Shown here one piece after another: positions 7,796 to 15,035 of a stretch of DNA of 23,362 nucleotides. Under the pieces are notes generated by a model. The model worked only from the letters and a program-made list of their open reading frames with translations. It had not been told where the DNA came from and made no database searches. This DNA comes from Fibrobacterota bacterium. Its GTDB lineage: Bacteria > Fibrobacterota > Chitinivibrionia > Chitinivibrionales > Chitinispirillaceae. Where the stretch lies: positions 1-23,362 of the forward strand of contig JAEZKC010000123.1 in NCBI GenBank assembly GCA_023436205.1. The letters are read 5' to 3'. The position numbers were made by a program, and so were the translations under genes. The number at the start of each line of letters is the position of its first letter. Positions within the stretch are counted from its first letter, which is position 1.

Positions 7796-8404
7796 TTATT
7801 TGTCATTATTACTTTGCAATTTAAGTTGATCAATTGTCTCATTTATTTTATCAAGTACCGTTTTCAGGCTGGAATTATCATTGTACACCTTGCTCATCAT
7901 GGTTGCTCCCTCCAAAAGCGCTATAAAGAGTGTTGCTATGGATTGAGGATCCACATTTTCCACAATTTCACCATTTCGAATGCCCCTTTGAATAATGGAT
8001 GCAAAGAAACGGCGCCAGATCTCCAAAGCTTCCACCACCTTCTTACGCAATAGTGGATTAGTGTCGTCTGCTTCAACGGCGGTATTGAGAATCGGGCAGC
8101 CACCCTTTATTGGCCAGAATTCAGGAAAAGTGCGATACATGTCGAAAATCGCTCGAAGTTTCTCAACTGCATTGCTTTTCCGAGAAGCTTCAGTATCCAT
8201 CCGCTCATGAATAAGCGCCCTTGCATAATCAAAACAGGCGGCGGCCAGCTCCTCTTTACTCACAAAAAGACCGTAAATACACCCTTTAGTCAAACCGGTG
8301 GCCTGTTCAATATCGGAAAGAGAAGTCCCGATGAACCCTTTTTGGTTAAAAACAGGGGCACATCGCTCAATTATGAACTGACGGGTTTTTTCAGATTTTT
8401 TCAA
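7796..8404 (-). CDS. TetR/AcrR family transcriptional regulator
   Basis: A 202-aa DNA-binding repressor-type protein. The N-terminal TetR domain (residues about 8-55) shows IIERCAPVFNQKGFIGTSLSDIEQATGLTKGCIYGLFVSKEELA, the usual helix-turn-helix and recognition helix. The C-terminal ligand region has GCPILNTAVEADDTNPLLRKKV, as in the YxaF/TetR_C_33-like group. The likely start is TTG at 8404 with GGAG 4 bases before it; a nearby ATG (8417) is out of frame. The gene is followed after 25 bp by fabF, and the pair forms a likely operon. A nested palindrome at 8483-8518 in the divergent promoter region is a candidate operator, so it may control itself with fabF and perhaps the CsgG-like gene. The ligand is unknown. 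Confidence 0.88.
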   Translation of the reverse strand: MKKSEKTRQFIIERCAPVFNQKGFIGTSLSDIEQATGLTKGCIYGLFVSKEELAAACFDYARALIHERMDTEASRKSNAVEKLRAIFDMYRTFPEFWPIKGGCPILNTAVEADDTNPLLRKKVVEALEIWRRFFASIIQRGIRNGEIVENVDPQSIATLFIALLEGATMMSKVYNDNSSLKTVLDKINETIDQLKLQSNNDK

Positions 8405-8482
8405 TCTGCTCCATCTTTCGCTACACCGCGGAATGCCCGGGATTTCTGGAATATACCATTCGGTATTTTTTACTCAAAGCAC

Positions 8483-8518
8483 AAATTGCACTCCGGATTA
8501 TGCATAATAGGGCAATTT
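8483..8518. promoter_or_regulatory. Nested palindrome, candidate TetR operator
   Basis: A perfect 12-bp palindrome ATTATGCATAAT (8497-8508) lies inside an outer inverted repeat AAATTGC (8483-8489) / GCAATTT (8512-8518). The two centres differ by 2 bases. It is 79 bp upstream of the tetR start and 122 bp upstream of the CsgG-like gene. Size and symmetry suit a TetR dimer pair; binding is inferred. Confidence 0.4.
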
Positions 8519-8639
8519 CAGACCTCTTCTTTTCCACAACATGCCATCCTTCAAAATCTTATACCTTTTCTGATTCAGATATTTTATACTATAGACTCTT
8601 AAGATTTCTGGAACCTAAACTATTATCCAGAGGTGTTGC

Positions 8640-9767
8640 ATGAAATTGAAAACTGCCGTTGCTTCCGTTTTTACTCTGCTCTTATTTCAATGTGCCTCGT
8701 ATATTCCGGTAAGAATTCTCAAACCTGCCGAGCTGGATATTCCCCCCGTTAAAAAAGTGGCTGTGATGGATTTCGATATGAACGGCAGCTGGAGCTTCTG
8801 GTATGACAATAAATCACTCAGTCTGACAGATTTGGCGGTGAAGGTTGTGCAGAAGCAATTGGGGATGGAGCAGGAGACCAGGCCAGATCCCAAAACCGCT
8901 TACTCTGGAGGCGACCTGTCGACCAGACTGATCAGCGGACTTGTACAGAACGGCCACTATACTGTACTTGAGCGTGCGGAGCTTAACAAAATTCTGGATG
9001 AACATAAACTTTCGATGAGCGGTCTGATTGATGAAAACCAGTCGGTACAGATTGGCCAGATGGCTGGAGTGGAAGCTTTGATTATCGGATCGGGCAACTA
9101 TAACTCCACCGATGGCGGCGAATGGAAAGAGTTTTTAAAAGTTACTAAAAGAAAAGTGATGAACGCCGATTCAAGCTATACGGAAATCGCCGATACCACC
9201 GTGGAAAACAAGTTCGAAGCCAAGCGGACCGTCAACATGGAAGTTACTTACCGGATTGTTGAAGTCTCAAGCGGAAGAGTGGTAGCCTCAGCTACAAATC
9301 GGGATTTTGCAGTATTCACATCCGTTAAATATGATGAAACCGAAGCCTATAAAACATTGCCCGACTGGTCTGTGGGGGTACAGCAGATAGTCGATCGACT
9401 GGTGCAGAGGACAGTTCTCCAAATTGCTCCTCATTATGTGAGTCAGAGCAGAAAAATCATGGGCGGCAAGAGTCCGCAGATGAAAACAGCTCTTGAATAC
9501 GCCAAAAAAGATATGATAGGTGATGCAAAAGGGCTTTGGGAAGAAGTGATAAGTACAGACATTCCCAAGCTTGAAAAGGACCGGATCGCGGCAACCTACA
9601 ACATGGGAGTCTACTGGGAATTATCCGGAGATCTCGATCAGGCTGACCAGTGCTTCGAAACCTGTTTTAAGAAAACCGGAAAAGCTGTGTATCTCAACGA
9701 GAGACAGCGAATCAAAGCCCGCAAGCAGGAGATCGAGCGTTTAAGAAAACAGAACGCCACCGAATAA
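8640..9767 (+). CDS. CsgG-like lipoprotein with C-terminal helical extension
   Basis: A 375-aa exported protein. The leader ends at Cys18 (LLLFQCAS), probably lipidated although Gln at -1 is unusual. Residues about 36-265 match the CsgG/curli-assembly lipoprotein fold: KKVAVMDFDMNGS, STRLISGLVQNGHYTVLERAELNKILDEHKLS, IGQMAGVEALIIGSGNY and VNMEVTYRIVEVSSGRVVAS. This fold is used for outer-membrane export pores (CsgG) but also by many lipoproteins of unknown role. Residues about 275-375 are helical and TPR-like (ALEYAKKDMIGDAKGLWEEV ... YNMGVYWELSGDLDQADQCFE). No curli subunit or csgE/csgF gene is nearby, so curli export is not supported. AGAGG lies 6 bases before the ATG. A terminator follows at 9796. 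Confidence 0.78.
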   Translation: MKLKTAVASVFTLLLFQCASYIPVRILKPAELDIPPVKKVAVMDFDMNGSWSFWYDNKSLSLTDLAVKVVQKQLGMEQETRPDPKTAYSGGDLSTRLISGLVQNGHYTVLERAELNKILDEHKLSMSGLIDENQSVQIGQMAGVEALIIGSGNYNSTDGGEWKEFLKVTKRKVMNADSSYTEIADTTVENKFEAKRTVNMEVTYRIVEVSSGRVVASATNRDFAVFTSVKYDETEAYKTLPDWSVGVQQIVDRLVQRTVLQIAPHYVSQSRKIMGGKSPQMKTALEYAKKDMIGDAKGLWEEVISTDIPKLEKDRIAATYNMGVYWELSGDLDQADQCFETCFKKTGKAVYLNERQRIKARKQEIERLRKQNATE

Positions 9768-9795
9768 CTGGACACCTTCAGCCCCAGAAATTTTC

Positions 9796-9828
9796 AAGGC
9801 CATTCTACCCGGAGTGGCCTTTCATATT
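9796..9828 (+). terminator. Intrinsic terminator after the CsgG-like gene
   Basis: AAGGCCA (9796-9802) and TGGCCTT (9815-9821) form a perfect 7-bp stem with a 12-base loop, followed by a T-rich stretch. It lies 28 bp past the stop and separates this gene from the sensor kinase promoter. Confidence 0.7.
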
Positions 9829-9833
9829 TTGAA

Positions 9834-9862
9834 TCGACAAACAACCTGCGCCATAGTATAAT
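9834..9862 (+). promoter_or_regulatory. Sigma-70-type promoter of the sensor kinase
   Basis: TCGACA (9834-9839, five of six consensus bases) and a perfect TATAAT (9857-9862) are spaced by 17 bases, directly after the upstream terminator and 34 bp before the kinase ATG. Confidence 0.65.
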
Positions 9863-9896
9863 ATATAGAATAATCCTTCAATTTTAAGTGATCAAT

Positions 9897-12542
9897 ATGA
9901 AATACGCTCTGGGGTTCTGCTTTCTCTTCATCATGAGTGTCAGTGGATATTCACGGCCAGAAGTAAAGGACCGCATGGATGTGCTTTATATTAACAGTTA
10001 CCATTACGGATACGACTGGAGTGATGCGATTCAAAAAGGAGTACTGGATACCTTAAGAACCCATCGGGATATAAGACTGTATATTGAGTATCTGGATACC
10101 AAAAGACGTCCTGATCTGATGAGCGAACCACTCCTTATAGATTTGCTAAAGAGAAAGTACGAACGGATTCCGTTGAAGGTGATCATCGCTTCGGATGACA
10201 ACGCACTTATTCTTTTAACAAGAGTTCGTGACAAAATTTTTCCGGGGGTCCCGGTAGTATTCTGCGGGATCAACAACCTGAATCCCGAATCGATTAAGAA
10301 TTTTCAACTGGCTACAGGGGTAAATGAAACCGCAGATATTGAAGAAACAGTGGAACTGATGCTTAAGTTGCACCCTGGAACTAATCGCATTCTGGCTATA
10401 ACCGATTGTTCAGAATCCGGGGCTCCATTTTCGGCTCACATAAAAGAGGTGGCCCGAAAGCTTGATAAGAAAGTCAACATCGTCCTCATCGACAAAGTGA
10501 CAGTAGATCAGCTCAGGGACTCCATCAGCAGCGCCCGTAAAGGAACACTGATACTGTTCACATTCTTTTTTATAGATACAAACGGCAAAACTTTTGATTT
10601 TGATGAGAGCTACGAATTTCTGGTTAAAAACAGCTCCGTTCCCATTTATACCACTTCGGAATACAACGTAGTACCCGGGATACTTGGAGGCAAGGTGGTC
10701 AGCGGCTATCTCCAGGGCAAAACGGCTGGCGAGATGGCCTTGAGAATTCTTGATGGAGAAACCCCTGCTGACATACTAATACAGATGAACAGCCCCAACC
10801 GTTATGTTTTTGAATATTCCACACTCATCAAACAGGGCATTCCAGTACGATCTTTACCCCAAGGCAGCATTATTCTTAACAGGCCGCCACCTCTGCTGCA
10901 AACCCACCTTCGACTTATTATAATAATCGTTACTGCCTTGACGATGCAGGCAATAGTGATTTTGCTGCTCATAAACAACATCCGAAACCGCCAAAAGGCG
11001 GAGGCTGCCCTTCGCATTAGCGAACGAAACTACCGGGAAATATTCAATGCGGTAAGTGAAGCAATCCTTCTGGTTGACAAAAACGGAATTATTCTTGATT
11101 TTAATGACAGCGCACTATCCATGTATCATTGTACACGGGAGCAAATGGCGAAAACCAGCGTGTATGAGCTGACAGGTGAAGACCTGAACGACAGCACCTC
11201 CCAGTTGGGTAAATTCCATTCCCTTGCCATTTCTGAAGGCCCTCAGATTTTTGAGCGCCAGGATAATAGACTTAATGATGGCAGCAAATTCTGGGTGGAG
11301 GCAACTCTGAGGAGCTCCAATATCGGAGGAGAAGGACGCCTGCTCGCTGTCGTGCGGGACATATCTGAACGAAAGCGAATAGAGGAAGAACTACGCATAA
11401 ACGAGCAGCAGCTTCATCAGGCACAGAAACTGGAAGCCATCGGTAAACTCGCAGGAGGTATTGCACACGATTTCAATAACCAGCTCACGGGTATTCTGGG
11501 TTTTGCCAATCTGCTGCAGCTGGAAGCCACAGATGAAACAACCAGGTCGCGTGCTGAAAGCATTGTCAAGATAAGCCTCAACGCTGCGGAACTGGTCAAG
11601 GGGCTTCTTACCTTTGCAAGAAAAAACATATTTGCCGCAGTACCCACCGATATGCACGAAGTGATTCAGTGCGCGGTCAATCTGCTCAGGCATAGTATTG
11701 ACAAAAGAATTAACATTGTCACCCGGTTGCATGCCGCAGAACATGTTGTACTGGCTGATTCCGCTCAGATGGAGGGAGTACTCCTGAATCTTGCATTCAA
11801 TTCACGGGATGCAATGCCTGATGGGGGTACGATCACTATTTCAACAGATGTAATTAATATCAGTACATCGGAAGAAAGCTCTCCAGAATCTTTCGGCAGT
11901 AAATCTCTTTTTAAATTGTCAGTTTCCGATACCGGTCAGGGTTTGAGTCCGGAAGCAAAGGAACACCTCTTTGAACCGTTCTTTACAACAAAGGAGAGGG
12001 GCAAGGGAACGGGACTGGGGCTGGCATCTGTTTATGGATTGGTAAAAACGCTCAACGGGTCTATCGATGTGGAGAGTCTTCCGGGTAAAGGGACTGTTTT
12101 TACAATATTAATACCGCTTGTCACATCAGGAATGCCCGCTCAAAGGACAAGTATTTCCAGTCCGGTACCAGCAGTTCCCCAAAACACCATTCTGCTAGCT
12201 GATGATGAGAAGACTATACGAGAAAGTATGGCGATTCTCCTCAGAAGGCAGGGGCATACTGTGATGGAGTGTGCCGATGGTGCTCAGGCACTGGAACAAT
12301 ACAGAGAGCACTGGTCACAGATTGATCTGGTTATTCTGGATATGGTAATGCCCAAAATGGGTGGCAGGGAAGCTTTTCTGAAAATGAAAGAGATCAACAA
12401 GGCAATTAAAGTACTTGGCATTTCCGGTTATAATGATCACAGTGTAAAAGAGATGCTGGAAGCAGGGATGACTGGAGTGTTGAATAAGCCTTTCACGTTT
12501 AAGGAGTTTTCCGAAGCCATAAAGAAGTATTTGTTTAGCTGA
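9897..12542 (+). CDS. Hybrid sensor histidine kinase with periplasmic ABC-substrate-binding-like sensor
   Basis: An inner-membrane signalling protein of 881 aa (numbering from the ATG at 9897). Order: signal peptide (1-19); periplasmic domain like the ABC_sub_bind family (about 25-320: MDVLYINSYHYGYDW, VIIASDDNALILL, PVVFCGINN); one membrane helix (339-361); PAS domain (375-494); HisKA with phospho-acceptor His524 (LAGGIAHDFNNQLTGILGF); HATPase with N box (NLAFNSRDAMPDGG, Asn635), DTGQG (678-682) and GKGTGLGLASVYG; receiver domain (about 764-881) with Asp815 (LVILDMVMPKMGG) and Lys864 (LNKPF). All catalytic residues are present. The sensor domain suggests a small-molecule ligand. No output regulator gene is adjacent, so its partner is elsewhere. 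A GTG at 9888 would add three residues; the ATG gives a more typical signal peptide (MKYALGFCF). Confidence 0.93.
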   Translation: MKYALGFCFLFIMSVSGYSRPEVKDRMDVLYINSYHYGYDWSDAIQKGVLDTLRTHRDIRLYIEYLDTKRRPDLMSEPLLIDLLKRKYERIPLKVIIASDDNALILLTRVRDKIFPGVPVVFCGINNLNPESIKNFQLATGVNETADIEETVELMLKLHPGTNRILAITDCSESGAPFSAHIKEVARKLDKKVNIVLIDKVTVDQLRDSISSARKGTLILFTFFFIDTNGKTFDFDESYEFLVKNSSVPIYTTSEYNVVPGILGGKVVSGYLQGKTAGEMALRILDGETPADILIQMNSPNRYVFEYSTLIKQGIPVRSLPQGSIILNRPPPLLQTHLRLIIIIVTALTMQAIVILLLINNIRNRQKAEAALRISERNYREIFNAVSEAILLVDKNGIILDFNDSALSMYHCTREQMAKTSVYELTGEDLNDSTSQLGKFHSLAISEGPQIFERQDNRLNDGSKFWVEATLRSSNIGGEGRLLAVVRDISERKRIEEELRINEQQLHQAQKLEAIGKLAGGIAHDFNNQLTGILGFANLLQLEATDETTRSRAESIVKISLNAAELVKGLLTFARKNIFAAVPTDMHEVIQCAVNLLRHSIDKRINIVTRLHAAEHVVLADSAQMEGVLLNLAFNSRDAMPDGGTITISTDVINISTSEESSPESFGSKSLFKLSVSDTGQGLSPEAKEHLFEPFFTTKERGKGTGLGLASVYGLVKTLNGSIDVESLPGKGTVFTILIPLVTSGMPAQRTSISSPVPAVPQNTILLADDEKTIRESMAILLRRQGHTVMECADGAQALEQYREHWSQIDLVILDMVMPKMGGREAFLKMKEINKAIKVLGISGYNDHSVKEMLEAGMTGVLNKPFTFKEFSEAIKKYLFS

Positions 12543-12652
12543 AATAAGAATAACCGCCTACTTTTCTCCATTCGCCAACTTGATACCACACTGGCACATC
12601 TTTTGAGACTCCAATTCTCAGGTGATTCTCCATCCAGAGAAGGGAGAGCAAC

Positions 12653-13444
12653 ATGTTTCAAACTGTAAAAAAATTAAACGGAATGCAGCTGCATGCACAG
12701 GATGGTCACATAGGTAAAATTGACGAGTTCCTTTTTGATGACAGGAACTGGGCGGTTCGCTATTTGGTGGCAGACATAGGCAGCTGGTTTCTGGGCCGTA
12801 AAGTGCTCTTGTCTCCCGCGGCATTGGGGCAGGTGGAGGACCATACAATAAAAGTCAATTACAGCAAAGATCAGATCCGACACAGTCCCGATGTAAGCTC
12901 AGCGGAACCAATATCCCGACAGATGGAGCAGGAGTTGCACGATTACTACTCCTGGCCCTACTACTGGGTTTACCCCAGTCACTACAATTCCCTGGGAGGG
13001 GCAATTTATCCAGGGCTCTCCTATCCTTCCGGTTTTCCCCAGCCGCTAATGGAAGAACCACTCACTGCCCGGGCTATGGAGCAGGAGCGCCAGACAGAGG
13101 AGAGGGTACGGCAATCACACCTTCGCAGCACCCGAGAGGTGGGAGGATACGCTATCCAGTCAAGCGATGAGGAAGTGGGACGGGTTGAAGATTTTATTCT
13201 GGATGATCAGAAATGGGTTGTGCGCTACCTTGTGGCCAACACCGGCCAGATACTTCCCGGAAAAAAAGTGCTCCTGGCACCCCAGTGGATTTTGGGAATA
13301 GATTGGGGTGAAACCAAGGTATACGCCGATGTTTCAAGTGACCTGATCCGCAATGGTCCGCAGTACAGTCTCGATATGAAACTGGACAGAGAATATGAAA
13401 GCAGGCTTTACGATTATTATAAACGCCCCAAATACTGGACCTGA
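12653..13444 (+). CDS. Double PRC-barrel domain protein
   Basis: A 263-aa soluble protein made of two copies of one unit. Each starts with a PRC-barrel (residues 5-75: GKIDEFLFDDRNWAVRYLVA, GRKVLLSP; residues 163-232: GRVEDFILDDQKWVVRYLVA, GKKVLLAP) and ends in a shared tail motif, LHDYYSWPYYW (95-105) and LYDYYKRPKYW (252-262). The linker (106-160) is rich in Pro, Tyr and Gly, then charged. PRC-barrels act in RNA processing (RimM) and photosynthetic reaction centre assembly; stand-alone versions are common and poorly understood. GGGAG precedes the ATG. The PAC2 gene begins 34 bp after the stop on the same strand, so the two probably share a transcript. The fold is clear; the function is unknown. 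Confidence 0.87.
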   Translation: MFQTVKKLNGMQLHAQDGHIGKIDEFLFDDRNWAVRYLVADIGSWFLGRKVLLSPAALGQVEDHTIKVNYSKDQIRHSPDVSSAEPISRQMEQELHDYYSWPYYWVYPSHYNSLGGAIYPGLSYPSGFPQPLMEEPLTARAMEQERQTEERVRQSHLRSTREVGGYAIQSSDEEVGRVEDFILDDQKWVVRYLVANTGQILPGKKVLLAPQWILGIDWGETKVYADVSSDLIRNGPQYSLDMKLDREYESRLYDYYKRPKYWT

Positions 13445-13478
13445 ACAAAAAGCCAAGCACAGGGAGACAACTGCCGTT

Positions 13479-14411
13479 ATGGAGCTTCTTAACAGACATC
13501 ACTTCAATAATCCGCCCCTGCTGCTTGCAGCCTGGACGGGTGCAGGTAACGTGGGCATTCTTTCCATTGACTATCTCAGGCGTAAACTCAACGCTCATCT
13601 TTTTGCCCAGATCGACATGAGCCAGTTCATTACTCCCGAGTCCATCATGGTCAACAGCGGAGTTGCCCACTTCCCGGAAACGCCTCAAAGCGTTTTTTAT
13701 CATCACCACAATCCCGACCTGGTCATCTTTGAAAGCAATGCCCATGCGGGGGGCAAAAACGACATAGAAGTAATGAAGGCGATTCTTGAACTGGCAACAG
13801 AACTGCAGACTCCCCGAATCTATACCGCAGCGGCACTGCCCCAGTCCATGAGTCACTCCGATCCATCAAAAGTGCTCTTTGCCACAAACAATTCAGGGCT
13901 CATTCCGGAACTTGAGCGCAGTGGTCTTGCCGCCATGCCCGACGGAGTAATCAGTGGACTCAACGGACTTATGCTGGGATTCGCTGCCAATCGGGGCATT
14001 GATGCTGTTTGTCTTCTGGCCACCATTCCGGCCTACGCCGGCGGGCTTACCTATCCCAGAGGAGCGCTATCTGTGGTAAGATCCATTGGAAAAATGGCAA
14101 AGGTGGATGTCGACATGGCAGAACTTGAAGTGGATGCCACCAATGCCGAACCTCTCTTCGATGATATCGAGGGAAAAATTAGGGAGTTTTTCAATTCCAA
14201 TCAAATGGAGCAGCCCGAAGAGGGGGGGATTCCGCAGGAGACGGTAGACCATCAGGAGGTACCGCGCTATGTGATGGACCGAATTGAGAAATTGTTCCAG
14301 GCTGCAAGCCAAGATCGCTCCAAAGCCGCAGAACTGAAAAACGAACTGGACAAGTGGAACCTTTACCACCTTTATGAAAATCGGTTTCTGGACTTGTTTG
14401 AGGGAGAGTAG
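13479..14411 (+). CDS. PAC2 family protein
   Basis: A 310-aa soluble protein of the PAC2 (proteasome assembly chaperone 2-like) family. Seen in order: LLLAAWTGAGNVGILSIDYLRRKLNAHLFAQID, DLVIFESNAHAGG, AILELATELQTPRIYTAAALP, VISGLNGLMLGFAANRGIDAVCLLATIPAYA and YPRGALSVVRSIGKM, which follow the family plan. The last 80 residues are helical and charged. In archaea, actinobacteria and eukaryotes this fold is tied to proteasome assembly, but many bacteria without a proteasome carry it, and no proteasome gene is seen here. The start at 13479 is chosen because an earlier in-frame ATG at 13395 would overlap the PRC-barrel gene by 50 bp. AGGGAG lies 12 bases upstream, a little far. Co-transcription with the PRC-barrel gene is likely. 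Confidence 0.85.
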   Translation: MELLNRHHFNNPPLLLAAWTGAGNVGILSIDYLRRKLNAHLFAQIDMSQFITPESIMVNSGVAHFPETPQSVFYHHHNPDLVIFESNAHAGGKNDIEVMKAILELATELQTPRIYTAAALPQSMSHSDPSKVLFATNNSGLIPELERSGLAAMPDGVISGLNGLMLGFAANRGIDAVCLLATIPAYAGGLTYPRGALSVVRSIGKMAKVDVDMAELEVDATNAEPLFDDIEGKIREFFNSNQMEQPEEGGIPQETVDHQEVPRYVMDRIEKLFQAASQDRSKAAELKNELDKWNLYHLYENRFLDLFEGE

Positions 14412-14469
14412 GCTTTTTGCCCAAAGGGCAGGGGTAAGCGCCATTTCGGCTCCCCTCACTCCTCCTTTG

Positions 14470-14513
14470 GGGACGGACTAACTTATTCTGTTTAAAACAC
14501 AATAGTCCGTCCC
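14470..14513. repeat. REP-like palindrome 1
   Basis: GGGACGGACTA (14470-14480) and TAGTCCGTCCC (14503-14513) form perfect 11-bp arms around a 22-base AT-rich loop, 58 bp downstream of the PAC2 stop. Confidence 0.9.
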
Positions 14514-14634
14514 TGCCGGGTCACCCTCTTTAATCATGCACTAACTCTTTGATTTCTTTTTTGATAGCTTTCCTAAAGTAATGGATTCTTTTCGATAGTT
14601 TTTCTCACTTTCTGCAGAAAAGAGATGGGAGATG
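14514..14634. other. AT-rich spacer between two palindromes
   Basis: No coding frame, RNA gene or clear regulatory motif is seen in these 121 bases. They belong to the 624-bp gene-free stretch 14412-15035, which otherwise holds the three palindromes and the malQ fragment. Confidence 0.6.
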
Positions 14635-14677
14635 GGGACGGACGACCTTATTCAACTTAAAAATAAAAGTCCGTCCC
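14635..14677. repeat. REP-like palindrome 2
   Basis: GGGACGGAC (14635-14643) and GTCCGTCCC (14669-14677) form perfect 9-bp arms around a 25-base AT-rich loop. The right arm is the start of the 41-bp direct repeat that recurs at 14906. Confidence 0.9.
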
Positions 14678-14705
14678 ACAAATTCCGGTGCCGCGCAAGC
14701 GATGA

Positions 14706-14868
14706 GGTAGTCATCTGAGCGAGTTCACTCTCAAGTGCCGGATCAAAATAATCTGAGAGCATGGACCACCCTGAGCAGTGCCAAGGGTATTGGTTCTAGC
14801 TTCATCCACATCCTAAGAATATCCTTCATCGGGAAGACGGCCAAGTTCGCCCGGCATTTCAAACCAAG
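14706..14868 (-). pseudogene. Decayed copy of the malQ 3' end
   Basis: This stretch matches the 3' end of malQ (15051 to about 15224). The first 51 bases differ from 15051-15101 at one position; further in there are small deletions. Read on the minus strand it still encodes RANLAVFPMKDIL, then a frameshift, then SDYFDPALESELAQMTT in another frame; intact MalQ has RANLAVFPMQDIL and the same final stretch. It lacks a start and any catalytic residue. Homology begins at GGTAG, right where the 41-bp repeat ends, and stops just before palindrome 3. Confidence 0.9.
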
Positions 14869-14871
14869 TTG

Positions 14872-14914
14872 GGGACGGACTAACCTTTTCGACTTTAAAA
14901 AGTTAGTCCGTCCC
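14872..14914. repeat. REP-like palindrome 3
   Basis: GGGACGGACTAAC (14872-14884) and GTTAGTCCGTCCC (14902-14914) form perfect 13-bp arms, the best copy in the window. A further TTTT/AAAA pairing is possible inside the loop. It lies 122 bp beyond the 3' end of malQ. Confidence 0.92.
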
Positions 14915-15035
14915 ACAAATTCCGGTGCCGCGCAAGCGATGAGGTATCGACTACCCCCGAAGAAACTGACAGTTTCTCTGGAAAGTCAGCTTCCCGGGAT
15001 GGTAGCTTTTGCGGCCGCCTTTAGCACTCAAAAGC

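Larger units (their letters stand above)
14669..14946. repeat. 41-bp exact direct repeat at 14669-14709 and 14906-14946
   Basis: The 41 bases from 14669 and from 14906 are identical, 237 bp apart. Each begins with the right arm of a palindrome (GTCCGTCCC) and ends in GATGAGGTA. The first copy runs straight into the malQ-like fragment, the second into unrelated sequence. They therefore bracket a duplicated segment that includes the fragment and palindrome 3. Confidence 0.92.

Noticed and set aside
8640..9767. A curli secretion gene cluster
   Set aside because: Only a CsgG-like fold is present; no curlin, csgE or csgF homolog lies within the window.
13395..13478. Longer N-terminus for the PAC2 protein
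   Set aside because: It would overlap the PRC-barrel gene by 50 bp, has no ribosome site, and the added residues do not resemble the family.
14961..14977. Palindrome AGAAACTGACAGTTTCT as a malQ terminator
   Set aside because: Short stem, no T run on the minus strand, and it follows the malQ stop by about 60 bases; left unassigned.
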